A stretch of 52,438 nt of DNA from Kiritimatiellia bacterium (GTDB lineage: Bacteria; Verrucomicrobiota; Kiritimatiellia; JAFGHX01), in contig JAFGHX010000296.1 of the NCBI GenBank assembly GCA_016929905.1, forward strand, positions 1 to 52,438, in the 5' to 3' direction. The notes under the pieces were generated by a model, which saw only the letters and a list, made by a program, of their open reading frames with translations, ran no database searches and was not told where the DNA came from. Positions 8,251-16,400 of the stretch are shown in pieces; positions within the stretch are counted from its first letter, which is position 1, and the number at the start of each line of letters is the position of its first letter. Position numbers and translations under genes: made by a program.

Positions 8251-9357
8251 TCAGAGTTCCAGGGCCCGGGAGATGCATTGCCAAACCAAGCCGGCGTCGG
8301 TTGCGGGCTGATCCCAGTCGCCGAGGAACCGGGCACAGAAGCTGGTTTTGAGCAGATCCGGGAGCGGATCGCCGTCGTACTCGGCGAAGTTCGGGTGGCT
8401 GAGCAGGAGGCAGACCTCCTCGCTGGCCCGCACACTGAGGTCCACGCGCAGGTTTTCGTCGGTCCGGATCGCGTTGGCGGCCTTCACGATGCGCCGGATC
8501 TGGGCCTGCGGCACGTTGGGATAGCGTTCCGCGAGGATCCGGATTTCCTCCTTCTCGGGCGGGTATCGCATCTTCACTGGAGCGAACCGGTCGAGCTGCG
8601 CAGGATCGACCGTTGTGGTGCCGGTGAACTGAGCGCCGTTGTTGATCGCGGCTATCCACAACACGTTGTCCGGAATCGCGATGGTGGAGCCGGTCCTGGG
8701 GTTATACATCCGGCGCGTGGCGTCGAGCGCGGGCATGATCCCGTTCCGCGCGATCTCGCGGCACCGGTTGAACTCGTCCAGGAACACCAGATAGCGCCGG
8801 CCCGGGTTCGCGTGAGCCGCCTCGAGCGCGCGCAGCACGTCGGTGGAGACCCATTCGGTCACGACGTTGTGGTGCTCGCTTTCTTTCACCTGAAACGTCG
8901 CCAGGAAATCGGTCGGCTCATAGACCGAACTGCAGTTGAAGTACACGTATTCCATGCCCAGCGCCTGGGCGAGCTTCTCGGAAAGGACGGTCTTACCGGA
9001 ACCCTGGGGCCCGTCGAGCAGGATGTTCATTCCAGCGTCGAGCAGCGCCTGCAGCTTCTTCTCCAGCACGGGATCGACGTAGAAGCTGGCGTCGATTTTG
9101 AAGGCGACCTGGCCGAGGAATTCCACCTCGATGTAGCCGCGCGCCTTCTGGCGGGGCTTCGTGACGGTCTTGACCCGCACCTTGCACAGTTCGCCCGGCT
9201 GGATGCGCGGATCGTCGCACAGGATGACCTTCGGGGCGCGCTCGTCCTGGTCGACCACCCGCTTCGCCTTGAACCGGTACGGGCTCTTCTTGTCCGTGTT
9301 CGTGTAGAAGACGGTCTGGAAAATCCGGCCTTCCTTCAGTTTCTTGGGCGGCGGCAT
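8251..9357 (-). CDS. MoxR-type AAA+ ATPase
   Basis: A 368-residue ATPase with Walker A GPQGSGKT near residue 116, Walker B YLVFLDEFNR near 190, a sensor segment IAAINNG and an arginine-rich DRFAPVKMRY. About 95 residues precede the ATPase and may form a separate beta domain. MoxR ATPases remodel or activate partners that carry a vWA domain, often by metal insertion. The next gene on this strand (3542-7768) ends in such a domain, so I infer a working pair, although 480 bp of repeat DNA separates them. The ATG at 9357 was chosen because the domain begins there and AAAGGGA lies upstream; the frame's extension to 9540 has no family character. Confidence 0.88.
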   Translation of the reverse strand: MPPPKKLKEGRIFQTVFYTNTDKKSPYRFKAKRVVDQDERAPKVILCDDPRIQPGELCKVRVKTVTKPRQKARGYIEVEFLGQVAFKIDASFYVDPVLEKKLQALLDAGMNILLDGPQGSGKTVLSEKLAQALGMEYVYFNCSSVYEPTDFLATFQVKESEHHNVVTEWVSTDVLRALEAAHANPGRRYLVFLDEFNRCREIARNGIMPALDATRRMYNPRTGSTIAIPDNVLWIAAINNGAQFTGTTTVDPAQLDRFAPVKMRYPPEKEEIRILAERYPNVPQAQIRRIVKAANAIRTDENLRVDLSVRASEEVCLLLSHPNFAEYDGDPLPDLLKTSFCARFLGDWDQPATDAGLVWQCISRALEL

Positions 9358-9562
9358 TGTGGGGTCCCTTTGCTCGCGTGGGCCGGAAAGCATTATAGCG
9401 CGGGGGGCTGGGGGCCGCAAGCGCAGGCTTCCCCGTAATCCGAAAATACGGGTGAGCCCGAAGGCAGATTCGGCGCGGAGCCGCCGAAAGGCCCGGCGCA
9501 AGCGGCGTTGTTGGCCGTGATACCGACTGCATTCGTGCAAGAATTCTTCTGTCGCACGTTTC

Positions 9563-9778
9563 TCATTTTCCGTTGTCCGCCTGCGCTCTTGCCCGCCAAT
9601 CCAGCCGGATGTGATAGCGCTTGAAGTTCACGCGCCGGCGTCTGGCCATCTGCAGGATTTCGCCATAGTTGATCGTCAATGGGCGGCCGTGTGTGTCGGT
9701 CAGATGGACCCGCCCGCGGAACCGGTTCACCATATAGGCCAACCCGGCGTTGTAGTCGAGGCGGGCATCTGCGCTCAT
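9563..9778 (-). CDS. Small basic protein of unknown function
   Basis: A 71-residue open frame starting with ATG at 9778. The translation has a protein-like mix (MVNRFRGRVHLTD, INYGEILQMARRRR, YHIRLDW) and ends with a charged tail. No signal peptide, membrane segment or known motif is seen. It lies about 200 bp upstream of the AAA+ gene on the same strand and could belong to its transcript. I cannot assign a function. A competing open frame on the same strand, from 9905, covers the same DNA but translates less plausibly. A protein search with this sequence would settle whether it is conserved. Confidence 0.4.
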   Translation of the reverse strand: MSADARLDYNAGLAYMVNRFRGRVHLTDTHGRPLTINYGEILQMARRRRVNFKRYHIRLDWRARAQADNGK

Positions 9779-9943
9779 GCGTGATCGTGTGGAAGAAAAT
9801 GACGCGAGGGAAGGGGATCTTGCCCAGCGTGCGGACCAGCATGGCCGTATTGGCCGGGCGTCTGATGATGAGAGGGTATGGTGCGATCATGGGTTCCGCT
9901 GACATAGACGGGGGCGGGCGGGGATTCTTTCTGGAAAGCGGGC

Positions 9944-10045
9944 TGATCAGAAACTTCGTCGAGAACTTTGTCGAGAACCTTGTCGGAAGCCTCGCCGCAG
10001 CGGCGGGATTACGACAAAGATTGCGACAAAGACCGAGACAAGGAT
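9944..10045. repeat. Inverted pair of 12-bp repeat arrays downstream of the NADAR gene
   Basis: GAGAACTTTGTC (9961-9972) and GAGAACCTTGTC (9973-9984) form the first half, preceded by a partial unit. GATTACGACAAA (10007-10018), GATTGCGACAAA (10019-10030) and GACCGAGACAAG (10031-10042) form the second, in opposite orientation when aligned to the common consensus. The second half ends a few bases beyond the NADAR stop codon (10049). The rest of 9779-9943 shows nothing recognisable. Confidence 0.75.
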
Positions 10046-10048
10046 GGC

Positions 10049-10498
10049 TCAGGGCGGCATGGGGGATTCGCCCAATTCCTTTCGCACTTCCATCAGTATC
10101 AACCCGAGCCGGTTCTTGCCGGACCCGTCGCCGCCGTCGCCCCAGTAGTGATCGCGTTCAGTGTGTTCGGCGATGTAGTCGTCGCCGGTATCGAGCAGGA
10201 GCCGGCGCAGTTCAGGGCATTGCGTGAATTTGGCGAGTACGGCCTCGTACATGACGGCGTCCTTGACGCGGTCCCAGTCGGAGCGGAGCGGGAGCCTTCG
10301 GTCGTTACCGATCCGTTTGGCCTTGGCCGGGGTCTCGGCCCGGCGCACGGTTTCCTCGTGCTCGGTACCGGCGAACTTCTGGGCCTGGAAGTAGTGCTCG
10401 TTGGTGGGCCATTGCTTGCCGTGCAGACGGATCGGGTAGGCTGCAAAGTTGGAGAAGCAGCCGTACTCGCCGTTTGTGCCGTAGAAATATACCGGCAT
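10049..10498 (-). CDS. ybiA: NADAR domain protein (YbiA-like N-glycosidase)
   Basis: A 149-residue single-domain protein of full family length. Family motifs are clear: FYGTNGEYGCFSNFAAYPI at the start, WPTNEHYFQAQKF, the basic stretch with LRSDWDRVKDAVM, and the C-terminal HYWGDGGDGSGKNRLG. YbiA of Escherichia coli cleaves the N-glycosidic bond of early riboflavin-pathway intermediates. Other NADAR proteins act on ADP-ribose-type substrates, some in anti-phage defence or toxin-antitoxin systems. Nothing nearby links this copy to defence, so housekeeping damage control is the simpler reading. The gene sits between two 12-bp repeat arrays (9944-10045 and 10535-10570). The start is the ATG at 10498; the upstream ribosome site is weak. 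Confidence 0.9.
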   Translation of the reverse strand: MPVYFYGTNGEYGCFSNFAAYPIRLHGKQWPTNEHYFQAQKFAGTEHEETVRRAETPAKAKRIGNDRRLPLRSDWDRVKDAVMYEAVLAKFTQCPELRRLLLDTGDDYIAEHTERDHYWGDGGDGSGKNRLGLILMEVRKELGESPMPP

Positions 10499-10534
10499 TC
10501 CGTTCTCGAAACATCACGTTGCGCGGTGAGTCTC

Positions 10535-10570
10535 GATTGCTGATTACGAGAATGATTACGAGGGTCGATT
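10535..10570. repeat. 12-bp repeat array (GATTACGAGAAT) upstream of the NADAR gene
   Basis: GATTACGAGAAT (10542-10553) is followed by GATTACGAGGGT (10554-10565), with partial GATT units at both ends. It lies 37 bp upstream of the NADAR start codon. The same unit forms the array at 42424-42478. Confidence 0.7.
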
Positions 10571-10660
10571 CTCTCTGCTCTCCGGTGTTCTTGCCCGGCA
10601 CACAAGGGGTCTCACACGATCAGCGATGTGCGGAGTGCGTGTGATCGGGCGCAACGGCCT

Positions 10661-11392
10661 TCATCCGTCGAGCGGCCCGAGCCGGTCGAGCTCGTGCCGG
10701 ATACCGGCGACGAGGCGATCGAGGTTGGCGTCGGTGATCTCCAGGATGCTGCCGCCCAGGCCGAAGGCGCCGATGAGCCGGTTGGCGCGGTCCAGGAGGG
10801 GAAAGCCCAGCCGCCGGAAATTGCGGCGCAAGGTCTGGTCGTCGTAGACGAAGCCGTCCGCGCGAATGCGCGGATGCCGCCGGCGCAGGTGCGGGTCGGC
10901 GACCGTTGCGGCGACGCTCTCGTCATAGGCGGCCAGCAACAGACCCCACGGCTGGTCCATTTCGCGGTTGATGTGCCCTTCCTCCTGCATCACCGCCGAG
11001 GACTCCGTGGCGACGCGCTTGATGCAGACCAGCGCGTGCCCGACCCGTTCCTGCAGGATGACCGAGACGGCGTGCTCGCGGGCGATCCGCTGCATGAGCG
11101 GCTCGTAGCGTTCGACGAGAAGCTCGGCGCGCCCGCTCGTGCGCACGGCGGCGAAAACGCCCATCCGCCCCCCGCAGCGGTAGAGGCCCGTCGCCCGGTC
11201 CTTGACGACGTGACCGCTCTGCTGCAGGGCCCTGAGCAGCCGCGCAAGTGTCGCCCGGCTGATCCCGCCCAACGCCTCGTTCAGGGCGGTGAAGCTTTGC
11301 GGGCGGCGCGAGCAGGCGAGCTGCTCGAGCAGGGCAAGCCCGCGCTCGATCGCCGAACGCGGCTGCCGGGCCGGTCGTTCCGATGTGACCAT
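10661..11392 (-). CDS. IclR-family transcriptional regulator
   Basis: A 243-residue protein. It begins with a winged helix-turn-helix (SAIERGLALLEQLA, SFTALNEALGGISRATLARLLRAL, GHVVKDRATGLYRCG). An IclR-type ligand-binding domain follows with a short central part (RYEPLMQRIAREHAVSVILQERVGHALVCIKRV) and a C-terminal half ending GGSILEITDANLDRLV. IclR regulators sense small organic ligands. It lies downstream of the sulfatase on the same strand, 310 bp away, so local control of sulfated-glycan use is a reasonable guess. I chose the ATG at 11392; upstream codons in the same frame translate the 12-bp repeat (ENLLGNLL) and are not part of the protein. A 7-bp inverted repeat around 10613-10641 follows the gene. 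Confidence 0.82.
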   Translation of the reverse strand: MVTSERPARQPRSAIERGLALLEQLACSRRPQSFTALNEALGGISRATLARLLRALQQSGHVVKDRATGLYRCGGRMGVFAAVRTSGRAELLVERYEPLMQRIAREHAVSVILQERVGHALVCIKRVATESSAVMQEEGHINREMDQPWGLLLAAYDESVAATVADPHLRRRHPRIRADGFVYDDQTLRRNFRRLGFPLLDRANRLIGAFGLGGSILEITDANLDRLVAGIRHELDRLGPLDG

Positions 11393-11629
11393 GAGCAGGA
11401 CTCCGTTCGGGCTTCGCGCGCCATCCGGAGGGCAGGCGAGCCCCCGGCGCGCGGGGCCGCGCCGGACATAACCCGCCTGAGGCTTTGCCCCGCCGCAGGC
11501 GGACAGGCAGCCGGTCTCGTCGATTCCCGGTGGGACGGGCTTTCCAGCCCGTCCTACGATCCGCTCGTCTTTGTTGCGCCACGGACAGCCTGTAAGTTTG
11601 GCCGAAAACCCACAGGCCAGTGGTTGAAC

Positions 11630-11670
11630 GTCGAGCAAGTTCCCGAGTAGGTTCTCGAGCAAGTTTCAGA
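11630..11670. repeat. 12-bp repeat array between sulfatase and IclR genes
   Basis: Units GAGCAAGTTCCC (11633-11644), GAGTAGGTTCTC (11645-11656) and GAGCAAGTTTCA (11657-11668) match the array at 158-193 closely, including the closing GAGCAAGTTTCAGA. It lies about 30 bp beyond the sulfatase stop codon. In the same gap, near 11532-11556, GGACGGGCT pairs with AGCCCGTCC as a short hairpin. Confidence 0.75.
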
Positions 11671-11702
11671 TGGCGAACGAGTGAATCCGGGCATCTGGCC
11701 GC

Positions 11703-13073
11703 CTACCCGCCGTCCTTCAAATCGTACAGCGCCTCGATATACGGATGCGCGGGATCATAGTGGGTGAGCGGCCGCGGATTGTCAACCCGGCCGATGGGGC
11801 GCCGGTTCGCGCCTTCCACGCCGGTCGCCGCATCGCCGAGATCGGCGCGGCAGGCGTCGATCTTCGCGAGCAGCGCCTCCACGACGTCGGGATGATCCGC
11901 GTAGACGTTCGTCGTCTCGCCAACGTCCGAGTCCAGGTCGTAGAGTTCGCGGAGCGCGTCGTCGCGCTTTCGCAGGTGCAGCTTCCATTTGCCGCTGCGG
12001 ACGGCGTCCAGATTGTGTTTCCAGTAGTAGAAGAAAGCGTCGTGCGGGGAGGCGGCGCCGTCGGCGCCGAGCATGAGCGCGGCGATATCCTTGCCGTCGA
12101 TGATGCGGTCCGAGGGCGGCTTGCCGCCTGCCAGCCGAACGAACGTGGGCAGGAAATCCATGGCCGTGACGAGCTCGCGACACACCCGCCCGGCCGGGAT
12201 GGCCGCGGGCCAGCGCATGATGCAGGGGACCCGCTGGCCGCCTTCCCAGGTCGTGGCCTTGGTCCCGCGCAACGGGGCGTTGCTGCCGCCCTCGTCGCGA
12301 GCGCGGGAGCCATTGTCGCTCGTGAAGAGCATCAGCGTGTTGGCGTCCAGCCCCCAGCGCGCGAGTTCGTGCAGGATCACGCCCGCGGACCAGTCCACAC
12401 ACTCCACGCCGGCCCCGTACCGGCCGTTCTTCGATTGCTTCATGAACCGTTCGGGGGCGTAGATCGGGCGATGCACGTACATGTGGGCCAGGTACAGAAA
12501 GAAGGGACGGTCCTTGTTCGCGCGAATGAACCGGACGCACTCCTCCGTGTACCGTTCCGTCAGCGCCGCCTGGTCCGGCTGCTCTTGCATAATCGCTTCA
12601 TCCCGCAGCAGCGGGAGCGGCGGATACTTCTCGCGTCCAACCTGGCGGCCCATGTCGTTGGAGTAGGGGAGCCCGTAGTAGTGGTCGAACCCGTGCCGGG
12701 TGGGCAGGAATTCCGGCTGATCGCCGCAGTGCCACTTGCCCACGATCATCGTCGCATAGCCCTGCTCCTTGAGCAGGCCCGCGATCGTCTGCTCCCCGGC
12801 ATGGAGCCCCACGCCCTGGCCCGGAAACAGAACGGCGGCGCCGTCGAACGAGTCGAACCCGATCCGGGGCGGATAGCAGCCCGTCATCATCGCGCCGCGC
12901 GACGGAGAACAGACGGGACTGGCCATGTAGAAATCCGTGAACCGAATCCCCTCCGCCGCCATGCGGTCCAGCACGGGCGTGCGGTTCACCGTCGAGCCGT
13001 AGCAGCCCGGGTCGCCATACCCCAGGTCATCGCAGTTGATCAGCACAATGTTCGGTCGGGTCAGGGTCGCCAC
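11703..13073 (-). CDS. S1-family sulfatase
   Basis: A 456-residue protein that starts with the metal-binding N-terminus (PNIVLINCDDLGYGD) and carries the sulfatase signature CSPSRG at residues 55-60, where Cys55 would be converted to formylglycine. Further active-site segments include GKWHCGD, THMYVHRP-like AHMYVHRPIYAP and FTSDNGS. It hydrolyses sulfate esters, probably from carbohydrates; the exact substrate is not readable. No signal peptide is seen, which is unusual for glycan sulfatases, so it may act in the cytoplasm or have an unrecognised export route. The start is a GTG at 13073 with a strong AGGAGG just upstream. An IclR regulator follows on the same strand. Confidence 0.92.
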   Translation of the reverse strand: MATLTRPNIVLINCDDLGYGDPGCYGSTVNRTPVLDRMAAEGIRFTDFYMASPVCSPSRGAMMTGCYPPRIGFDSFDGAAVLFPGQGVGLHAGEQTIAGLLKEQGYATMIVGKWHCGDQPEFLPTRHGFDHYYGLPYSNDMGRQVGREKYPPLPLLRDEAIMQEQPDQAALTERYTEECVRFIRANKDRPFFLYLAHMYVHRPIYAPERFMKQSKNGRYGAGVECVDWSAGVILHELARWGLDANTLMLFTSDNGSRARDEGGSNAPLRGTKATTWEGGQRVPCIMRWPAAIPAGRVCRELVTAMDFLPTFVRLAGGKPPSDRIIDGKDIAALMLGADGAASPHDAFFYYWKHNLDAVRSGKWKLHLRKRDDALRELYDLDSDVGETTNVYADHPDVVEALLAKIDACRADLGDAATGVEGANRRPIGRVDNPRPLTHYDPAHPYIEALYDLKDGG

Positions 13074-13205
13074 CGCTTCCTCCTTGCTGGAATCTCAAAA
13101 ATGAAACGCAAGTTTCATAATAGAGATAGTCGCATGCCGGCCCGCATGTCAAGGGCCAGAGGATGCTGGTCAGCAATCCTCACTATGGCGGCGCCCCGGT
13201 GAAAT

Positions 13206-13329
13206 CCGTTCGTAGTCAAGCCCGTAAGGGCTGTCCGTACACGCCTTATGCCCAGGGAACGCCCCTTACGGGGCTTCCACCACAGATCTTCGACACGACA
13301 AACGGGCGCAACGCCAGAATGAGAATGGC
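13206..13329. repeat. Dispersed ~125-bp element, copy 1 (divergent promoter region)
   Basis: It starts CCGTTCGTAGTCAAGCCCG, continues with ACGCCCCTTACGGGGCTTCC in the middle, and ends CGCAACGCCAGAATGAGA. The same order of blocks occurs at 34188-34312, and the first block recurs inside the hairpin at 20983-21137. GTAAGGGCT and CCCCTTAC can pair within it. It lies between the divergent sulfatase and sigma-fusion genes. The rest of 13074-13459 shows only the ribosome site AAGGAAGGAG before 13460. Confidence 0.75.
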
Positions 13330-13459
13330 TGGATGCTGGCGTTGGCGGGGGGAAATGGCCTATTCTGGATGGTGCAGGGCATTGGCTGCGCGATATTTTT
13401 TTAACTTCGGCCCATCAGTCGTCATATACGGATGAAGGAAGGAGAGAGGGACGGTCGGC

Positions 13460-16400
13460 ATGGATGCGATTGAGCAACAGCTTCTTGCTGACTACGTGCG
13501 GGAAGGGTCTGAGGGTGCGTTCAGGCAGATCGTGGAGCGGTACGGGCAGCTGGTGTACAGCGCGGCCTATCGCCGGCTTCAGGATCACCACCTGGCCGAA
13601 GACGCCTCGCAGGCGACCTTCATCATCCTGGCGCAGAAGGCGCACAAGCTGGGGAGGAAGACGATGCTGGGCGGCTGGTTGTGGCGAACGGCGGGCAATG
13701 TGGCCAGATACATGATCCGCACGCGCTCGGCCCGGGTTCGGCGCGAGCAGCGGGTCGCGCCGCCGGAGCCGGCGGTGCGCGAGGCGATGTGGGAGCAGCT
13801 TGCGCCGGAGCTGGACCTGGCGCTGGAGGCGCTCTCGTCGCGGACGCGCGAGGCGGTGGTTGCGCACTACCTGGCCGGCAAGTCGCCGCAGCAGATCGCC
13901 GAGGAAACGGGCATCGAGCTTGGCGCGGCGCGCATGCGCATCCGCAACGGCATCCGCAAGCTGCGCGACGTCCTGATGCGGCGGGGGATCCAGGTTTCTT
14001 CCGCGCTGCTCATCTCTCTCCTGTCAACCCGAACGGCGGAGGCCATTTCCGTGGCGCTGTGCGATGCGATGCACAGCGCCGGCATCGGCGCAGCGGCCGG
14101 CACGGCGGCTGCCGGAGCGGCCTACGCGACGGCGAGAGGAGCGATGCGAATGATGATGTGGGCTAAAATCAAGGTGGCGGCAGTGTGTGCGGGCGCGGCG
14201 GTCGGGCTGGGCGGCATCGGGACGGCGGTGGCGGTGAAGAATCTGCCTGCGCCGGCGGGCGCGTGGCATCTGATCACGCCGACGCCGAAGCAGATCGAGG
14301 TGCACCGCACGGCGATCCCCGCCGAGAACGGCACCATTTTCCTGGCCGGCGCGGAGCCGAAGCTGGCGATCGGCGCGCAGGAGATCAACCAGCGGCTAGC
14401 GGGCGAGCTGGATGCGCCCGCGCTGCGCGTGCGGACGGGCGATCTGGCCAAGGTCCAGGCGTCGAGCGGCCTGGTCATCGTCATCGGGGTGAGCGGCGGG
14501 GCGGAAATGGCTTCGATCGAACGCGCCTATCCGGTGGCCGTCCCGGACAAGACGGAGGGCTACGGCATCGCGATGCACGCGCAGGGCCTGCGCACCGTCG
14601 TGATGCTCGCGGGCCGCGACGCGCAGGGCGCGCTCTACGCGGCGGTCACGCTGCGCTATCTGCTCGACCCGGCCGGCGGCGCGGAGCGGCCGAACGGCCG
14701 GGCTGTGCTGCGCGCGGCCTCCGTACAGGATTGGCCCGATTTCCGCTGGCGGCAGGTCGGCTACGGGCTGCGCTACTGGCGGGTCCGGCGCAACTGCAAC
14801 GAGAACGGGATCAAGGGGCTCGAGAACCAGGCGAGAGTGCTCGTCGAGGAGAACCAGGCCCTGGTGGACCGGTTCCTGCGCCACAAGGTGAATCTGGGCA
14901 TCGGGTGCCTTTCGCCGCATCTGGCCCAGGCCGACCCGCGCCTGTGGCGGTATGCGCGCGAGATCAACGACTATGCGCGCGCCCGCGGCGTGGAGTTCGA
15001 CCTGAACCATGCCAGCACCTGTATCGGCACGGAGCCCGATGACAAGGACGACCCCGACAAGACGCGCTGCATCTACATGAAGTGCCACAAGAAGTACTAC
15101 TGCTGGTCGCTGCTCGACGCGCACCGCAAGCGGGCGGAAGAGTTCGCCGATCTCATGAGCCGCTGCGGCCTGCGCTGGCTGTTCCTGCACGATGTGGACG
15201 GCGGCGCGTGGAAGAACCCGGCCATGTGGCAGGACCGGTGCCGGCACTGCAAGGAGATGTACGGCGACGACCAGGGCCGTGCCGTGGCCACCATCTTCAA
15301 CCTGTACTACGACATCATCAGGAAGAAGGTGCCCGATCTCGAGCTGATCGCGGTGGTGTACCCGTACGCGGGATCCTGGGTCAGCGTCGACGCGATCGAA
15401 CACGCCATTCGGCGCGAGTCCGGCCCGATCCCGAACGCGCGGCAGCTTGCGGAAAAGATCGGCGGGCGGCACCAGGCCATGCTGCGGCGGGTGTCGGAGC
15501 TGATGCGGCCCGGGATCAAGGTTTGCCTCCGCGAAATGAGCCCCGAACACTACGCGTTGATGTCCGCCTGCTACGGCGAGCGCGATTTCCAGATGTACAT
15601 GCGCGTCACCACGCACTGGGCCGAAGGCTGGAAGCCGCAGTTCTCCATGGAGCCGGCGTGGGCGGGCACGTTCTACCGGCCGGGCCATGCGGACGTGCTG
15701 TGGCCGTGCCGTACGACCTGGGGCTATGACATCCCGGTCGAGTTTGCCGGCGCCGAGTTCTGCTGGAACACGCAGGCGCCGGGCGCCCAGGCGTACCCGC
15801 AGCACCGGGGCGACACGATCGAGAACACACTCGCGCCGCGCGACGTGGCCCTGGCCTACATCCGGCGGTTCTGTTCGGATTACTGGGGCCCGGAGATCGG
15901 GCCGTACATGGTGCCGGTGTTCGACTCGAACATCTCGCTGACGTTCCTGGCGGACCCGGACACGGTCGCGCGCAACCTGCGCATGGCGGACCCGGCGGCG
16001 AAGATGCGGGACCTGATCTCGGCGACGAGCCGCGCCGCGGCTTCGCTGGAGGACGCGCGCGCCGCGTATGAGCGCGCCATTGCCGACGGGCGCAAGCCGA
16101 TCCGGGACCGCAACGCGGAGCGCAATTTCGGCGATTATTACCGGTTCATGCTGGCGGCGCGCGCGACGGCTTCGTTCCGCGCGCCCATGATGGAGGCGCG
16201 CGCCGCCGTGATGGCGGGCGAGATGGAGAAGGCCGACCGGCTGCTCGGCGAGGCACGGACCGCGGCCGAGCGGGAGCAGGCCGCGTGGTCGGCACGCGCG
16301 GCGTGGATGGAGAAAGTCCCGCACAACCCTCGCGATCTGTGGCTGCACTTCGGGCGGTTCTCCGACAAGAGCTTCGGGTCGTTCGAGCGGGAGATCGCGC

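Noticed and set aside
11393..11662. Longer IclR regulator starting at 11662
   Set aside because: The extra 90 codons translate the 12-bp array and a hairpin. The winged helix starts soon after the ATG at 11392.
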